A stretch of DNA of 6,637 bases, taken from NCBI GenBank assembly GCA_017452335.1, contig JAFTMP010000233.1:1-6637 (forward strand), in the 5' to 3' direction. The notes under the pieces are model-generated. The model saw only the letters and a program-made list of their open reading frames with translations, searched no databases and was not told where the DNA came from. Origin of the DNA: Clostridia bacterium. GTDB taxonomy: Bacteria; Bacillota; Clostridia; Oscillospirales; CAG-272. The position numbers and the translations under genes were made by a program. Below, in pieces: positions 4,751 through 6,637 of the stretch (position 1 is its first letter; every line of letters begins with the position of its first letter).

Positions 4751-6568
4751 TTATACCGGGGCAGTGGACTGCGCCACCCGCTGTCTTGCGTTTTTCGTTA
4801 CGGCAGGCTCAGAGGTCGCCTCTCCCCCAAGCGCCTGCGTACTTTTGGAAGATGTGACTTGCTCCCCCGTGATGGCAGGAGCGGCCATCTGCATCGCTGT
4901 CATCTGCTTATACACCAACCCGTTTTGCGCGATCTTTTGAGTAACGAAGTCTTTCCTTGGAAAATCCATCATGTCAAGCGCGCAAAGAGCTTGATCGGCA
5001 AGAGCGGGATTGAAGAAACCGGCGCCGTAAAACTGAAGCGCAAGCTCGTTTTGCGAAAGTCTTGAATAGGGACTTTGCTTTTCCGCACTTACCTCCACGT
5101 CAAATAAAGGAATCCTATACTGTTCCTTGCCGTTGATGTCGGTGGTAGTCACAGGCAGCATCCCTTGATTGGTATATCTGATAAACTCCTGCGCGCCGTT
5201 TTCGCCCACGATCCTAAACTGACGGGGCAGGCTATAGAACTGACGGATCAGCTCGATCACAAGCACGCACACCTCCTTGAAGGCTCTGTAGGCAGACTTA
5301 TTGTCTCTTCTTGATAAACGGCTTGAAGCCTCCATCATTGCCGCCAAGCCCGATGCAGCGGTTACCCCTCCTGTAGTGCCTCCGTTTGAAACGTCACGAT
5401 TTCCCGTGGTTTCCTTTAGTTCATCGATCTTGGAGTTCAGCACCTCAAGATAGATGCTTGATAAACCACTCTGCTCAACGGGTCTTACATTCCGCTCGTC
5501 AAGCGGTCCCTGCACGTGAATGATCTCTTTGTTGATGTCGGCATACTCCTCCTCATTGATGCCGCCGCTTGCCGAGACGAGAAAGCGAGGCTTTGCGTTT
5601 ACAAGAGCATTCTTGAGGATCGCTTGATTCAGTCGATCAATCGTTTCCTGCGGCTGCTTGCCCACGTCAATATAACCAAATCCGCAGGGCGTTCCCTCAA
5701 GAGGAAAGAGAACATCAAACACAAAGGGGTATTTTCCGTGTTCATAAAAACCGTTTGGATAGGTCTCGGGCTCGTTCTCGGTGGCAAAAAGCACCTCATC
5801 ATTGACATATTTACAGTAATGAAGCACCTCTTTGCCGTTTTCATAGGACTTGTAGTACCAATCCACCACGCAGGACTTGTCCGTCACGTCCACGGTGTCA
5901 TCGTACTCATAGCGGGCAGGAGCAATGGTGTCACCGCCCAACTTCCCATAAAGCTGGGGAAACATCTGCTCAAGCAGATCGTTATCCATAAAATCCACGT
6001 GGAAAAGGTTTCTTGAATCTTGAATGTCGGTGATCCCGCTCTGCCAATACAGGTTGAGCGCATCCACCTTTTTGATCTTGATGTCCCCAATGCCGCCGTT
6101 TGCCTGGCCATCCCAAAAGACACCGTAGATACCGGTGCCTGAACGCAGTTTGTATTCTGTCACACCGGAGTATGTACGCTCAAATCCTGCTTGATCAAGG
6201 ATGACAGGAATGATCGAGGAAAGGAGCTTGGCTTCTCCTTTGTCAAACTCCTCACGGGGAAGAACGTTGCACGAGGGATAGTTGTCCATCGCATCAGCGT
6301 GCTTGTTTGCAAGGCAGTTAAAAAGCCAAGCGGAAGCGGGCTTCACGGGATCGTCCTCTGCCCGCATACACTCCCAATGGCGAAGCTTATACCATTTCTC
6401 GTTTTCCACGATCTTGCGGTCAAGATTGCTCTTGCCGCGTTTATAGTCCAAAAGGGTCTGCGTTGCCTTTTGGACCTGCTCTCTTCCAATAACGGGTCTT
6501 TTTGTAGGCATTATGGGCACTTCACCAAGAGGCGCGCCCATCTGCCGGGGGTCTTGAGGTCTGTCCAT
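4751..6568 (-). CDS. Portal protein, 605 aa
   Basis: The portal forms the dodecameric ring at one capsid vertex through which DNA is packaged and ejected, and on which scaffold and capsid assemble. The ATG at 6568 follows AAAGGAGGG (6576-6584) with seven bases of spacing; an internal Met20 has no comparable site. The first 28 residues are Pro-rich and likely flexible. Recognisable portions in order: a charged N-terminal helix with WYKLRHWE (residues 59-66), a helix at 80-97 (AWLFNCLANKHADAMDNYP), LRSGTGIYGVFWDG (141-154), FGYIDVGKQPQETIDRLNQA (297-316) leading into the stem region, KIDELKETTGNRDVSNGG (380-397) with the following GVTAASGLAAMMEASS, and a long helix around 424-445. Residues 565-605 are low-complexity Ala/Thr/Ser/Gln. 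This is the architecture of Firmicutes phage portals of about 600 residues. It opens the head operon, followed closely by the protease gene. Confidence 0.9.
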   Translation of the reverse strand: MDRPQDPRQMGAPLGEVPIMPTKRPVIGREQVQKATQTLLDYKRGKSNLDRKIVENEKWYKLRHWECMRAEDDPVKPASAWLFNCLANKHADAMDNYPSCNVLPREEFDKGEAKLLSSIIPVILDQAGFERTYSGVTEYKLRSGTGIYGVFWDGQANGGIGDIKIKKVDALNLYWQSGITDIQDSRNLFHVDFMDNDLLEQMFPQLYGKLGGDTIAPARYEYDDTVDVTDKSCVVDWYYKSYENGKEVLHYCKYVNDEVLFATENEPETYPNGFYEHGKYPFVFDVLFPLEGTPCGFGYIDVGKQPQETIDRLNQAILKNALVNAKPRFLVSASGGINEEEYADINKEIIHVQGPLDERNVRPVEQSGLSSIYLEVLNSKIDELKETTGNRDVSNGGTTGGVTAASGLAAMMEASSRLSRRDNKSAYRAFKEVCVLVIELIRQFYSLPRQFRIVGENGAQEFIRYTNQGMLPVTTTDINGKEQYRIPLFDVEVSAEKQSPYSRLSQNELALQFYGAGFFNPALADQALCALDMMDFPRKDFVTQKIAQNGLVYKQMTAMQMAAPAITGEQVTSSKSTQALGGEATSEPAVTKNARQRVAQSTAPV

Positions 6569-6593
6569 CGGTAGACCCTCCTTTCTTTTTTGT

Positions 6594-6637
6594 CTATCTG
6601 AAGTCCCTTAGCTCCATATCAAGATACTGATGCAAGG
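6594..6637 (-). CDS. C-terminal end of an upstream gene, partial
   Basis: At the right edge one minus-strand frame is open from the window border to a TAG at 6596-6594 and encodes LHQYLDMELRDFR. The other two frames hit stops sooner. The stop lies 25 bases before the portal start, a spacing normal for this operon. In tailed phages the gene before the portal is often the large terminase subunit, but 13 residues are too few to identify the product, and the reading could be chance. Confidence 0.4.
   Translation of the reverse strand, partial: LHQYLDMELRDFR

Noticed and set aside
5516..6016. Plus-strand open frame of 166 codons with hydrophobic stretches.
   Set aside because: It is entirely antisense to the well-supported portal gene; the hydrophobic runs are what the reverse complement of Asp/Asn/Lys-rich portal codons yields.

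Overview
The window looks like the head-morphogenesis module of a tailed bacteriophage or prophage, most likely one infecting a Firmicute (Clostridia-type) host. All credible genes lie on the minus strand, so the operon reads from right to left. The host guess rests on three things: strong AGGAGG-type ribosome binding sites, an N4-gp56-family major capsid protein of the kind common in gut Clostridia phages, and a Prp-type cysteine protease, a family tied to Firmicutes and relatives that carry an N-terminally extended ribosomal protein bL27. No integrase, attachment site, tRNA or CRISPR array is visible, so a free phage and a prophage cannot be told apart.

Layout in transcription order: the last 13 codons of an unidentified gene (6637-6594); the portal protein (6568-4751, 605 aa); a Prp-like cysteine protease (4735-4382, 117 aa); the scaffolding protein (4342-3362, 326 aa); a 463-base spacer (3361-2899) with no clean gene but with protein-like fragments and RNA structure; the major capsid protein (2898-1900, 332 aa); a strong stem-loop; a 93-aa conserved-looking phage protein (1840-1559); a terminator-like hairpin inside a small tandem repeat; a 122-aa putative head-tail connector (1463-1095); and the first 360 codons of a large structural protein, possibly tail nozzle/stopper-like, that runs off the left edge (1080-1).

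The most interesting point is a complete protease-substrate set. The protease has His22 and Cys34, the positions of the catalytic pair in Staphylococcus aureus Prp. Both the scaffold and the capsid protein carry near their N-termini the pentapeptide LQLFA followed by an acidic residue, which resembles the Prp cleavage site of bL27 (LNLQFF/A). In S. aureus phage 80alpha, Prp supplied by the host trims the capsid and scaffold proteins. Here the phage appears to carry its own Prp next to its two substrates, suggesting a self-contained prohead maturation system that could also touch the host ribosome. The spacer upstream of the capsid gene is the other region worth attention: it may hold a decayed small gene and a leader RNA with mutually exclusive hairpins near the capsid ribosome binding site.
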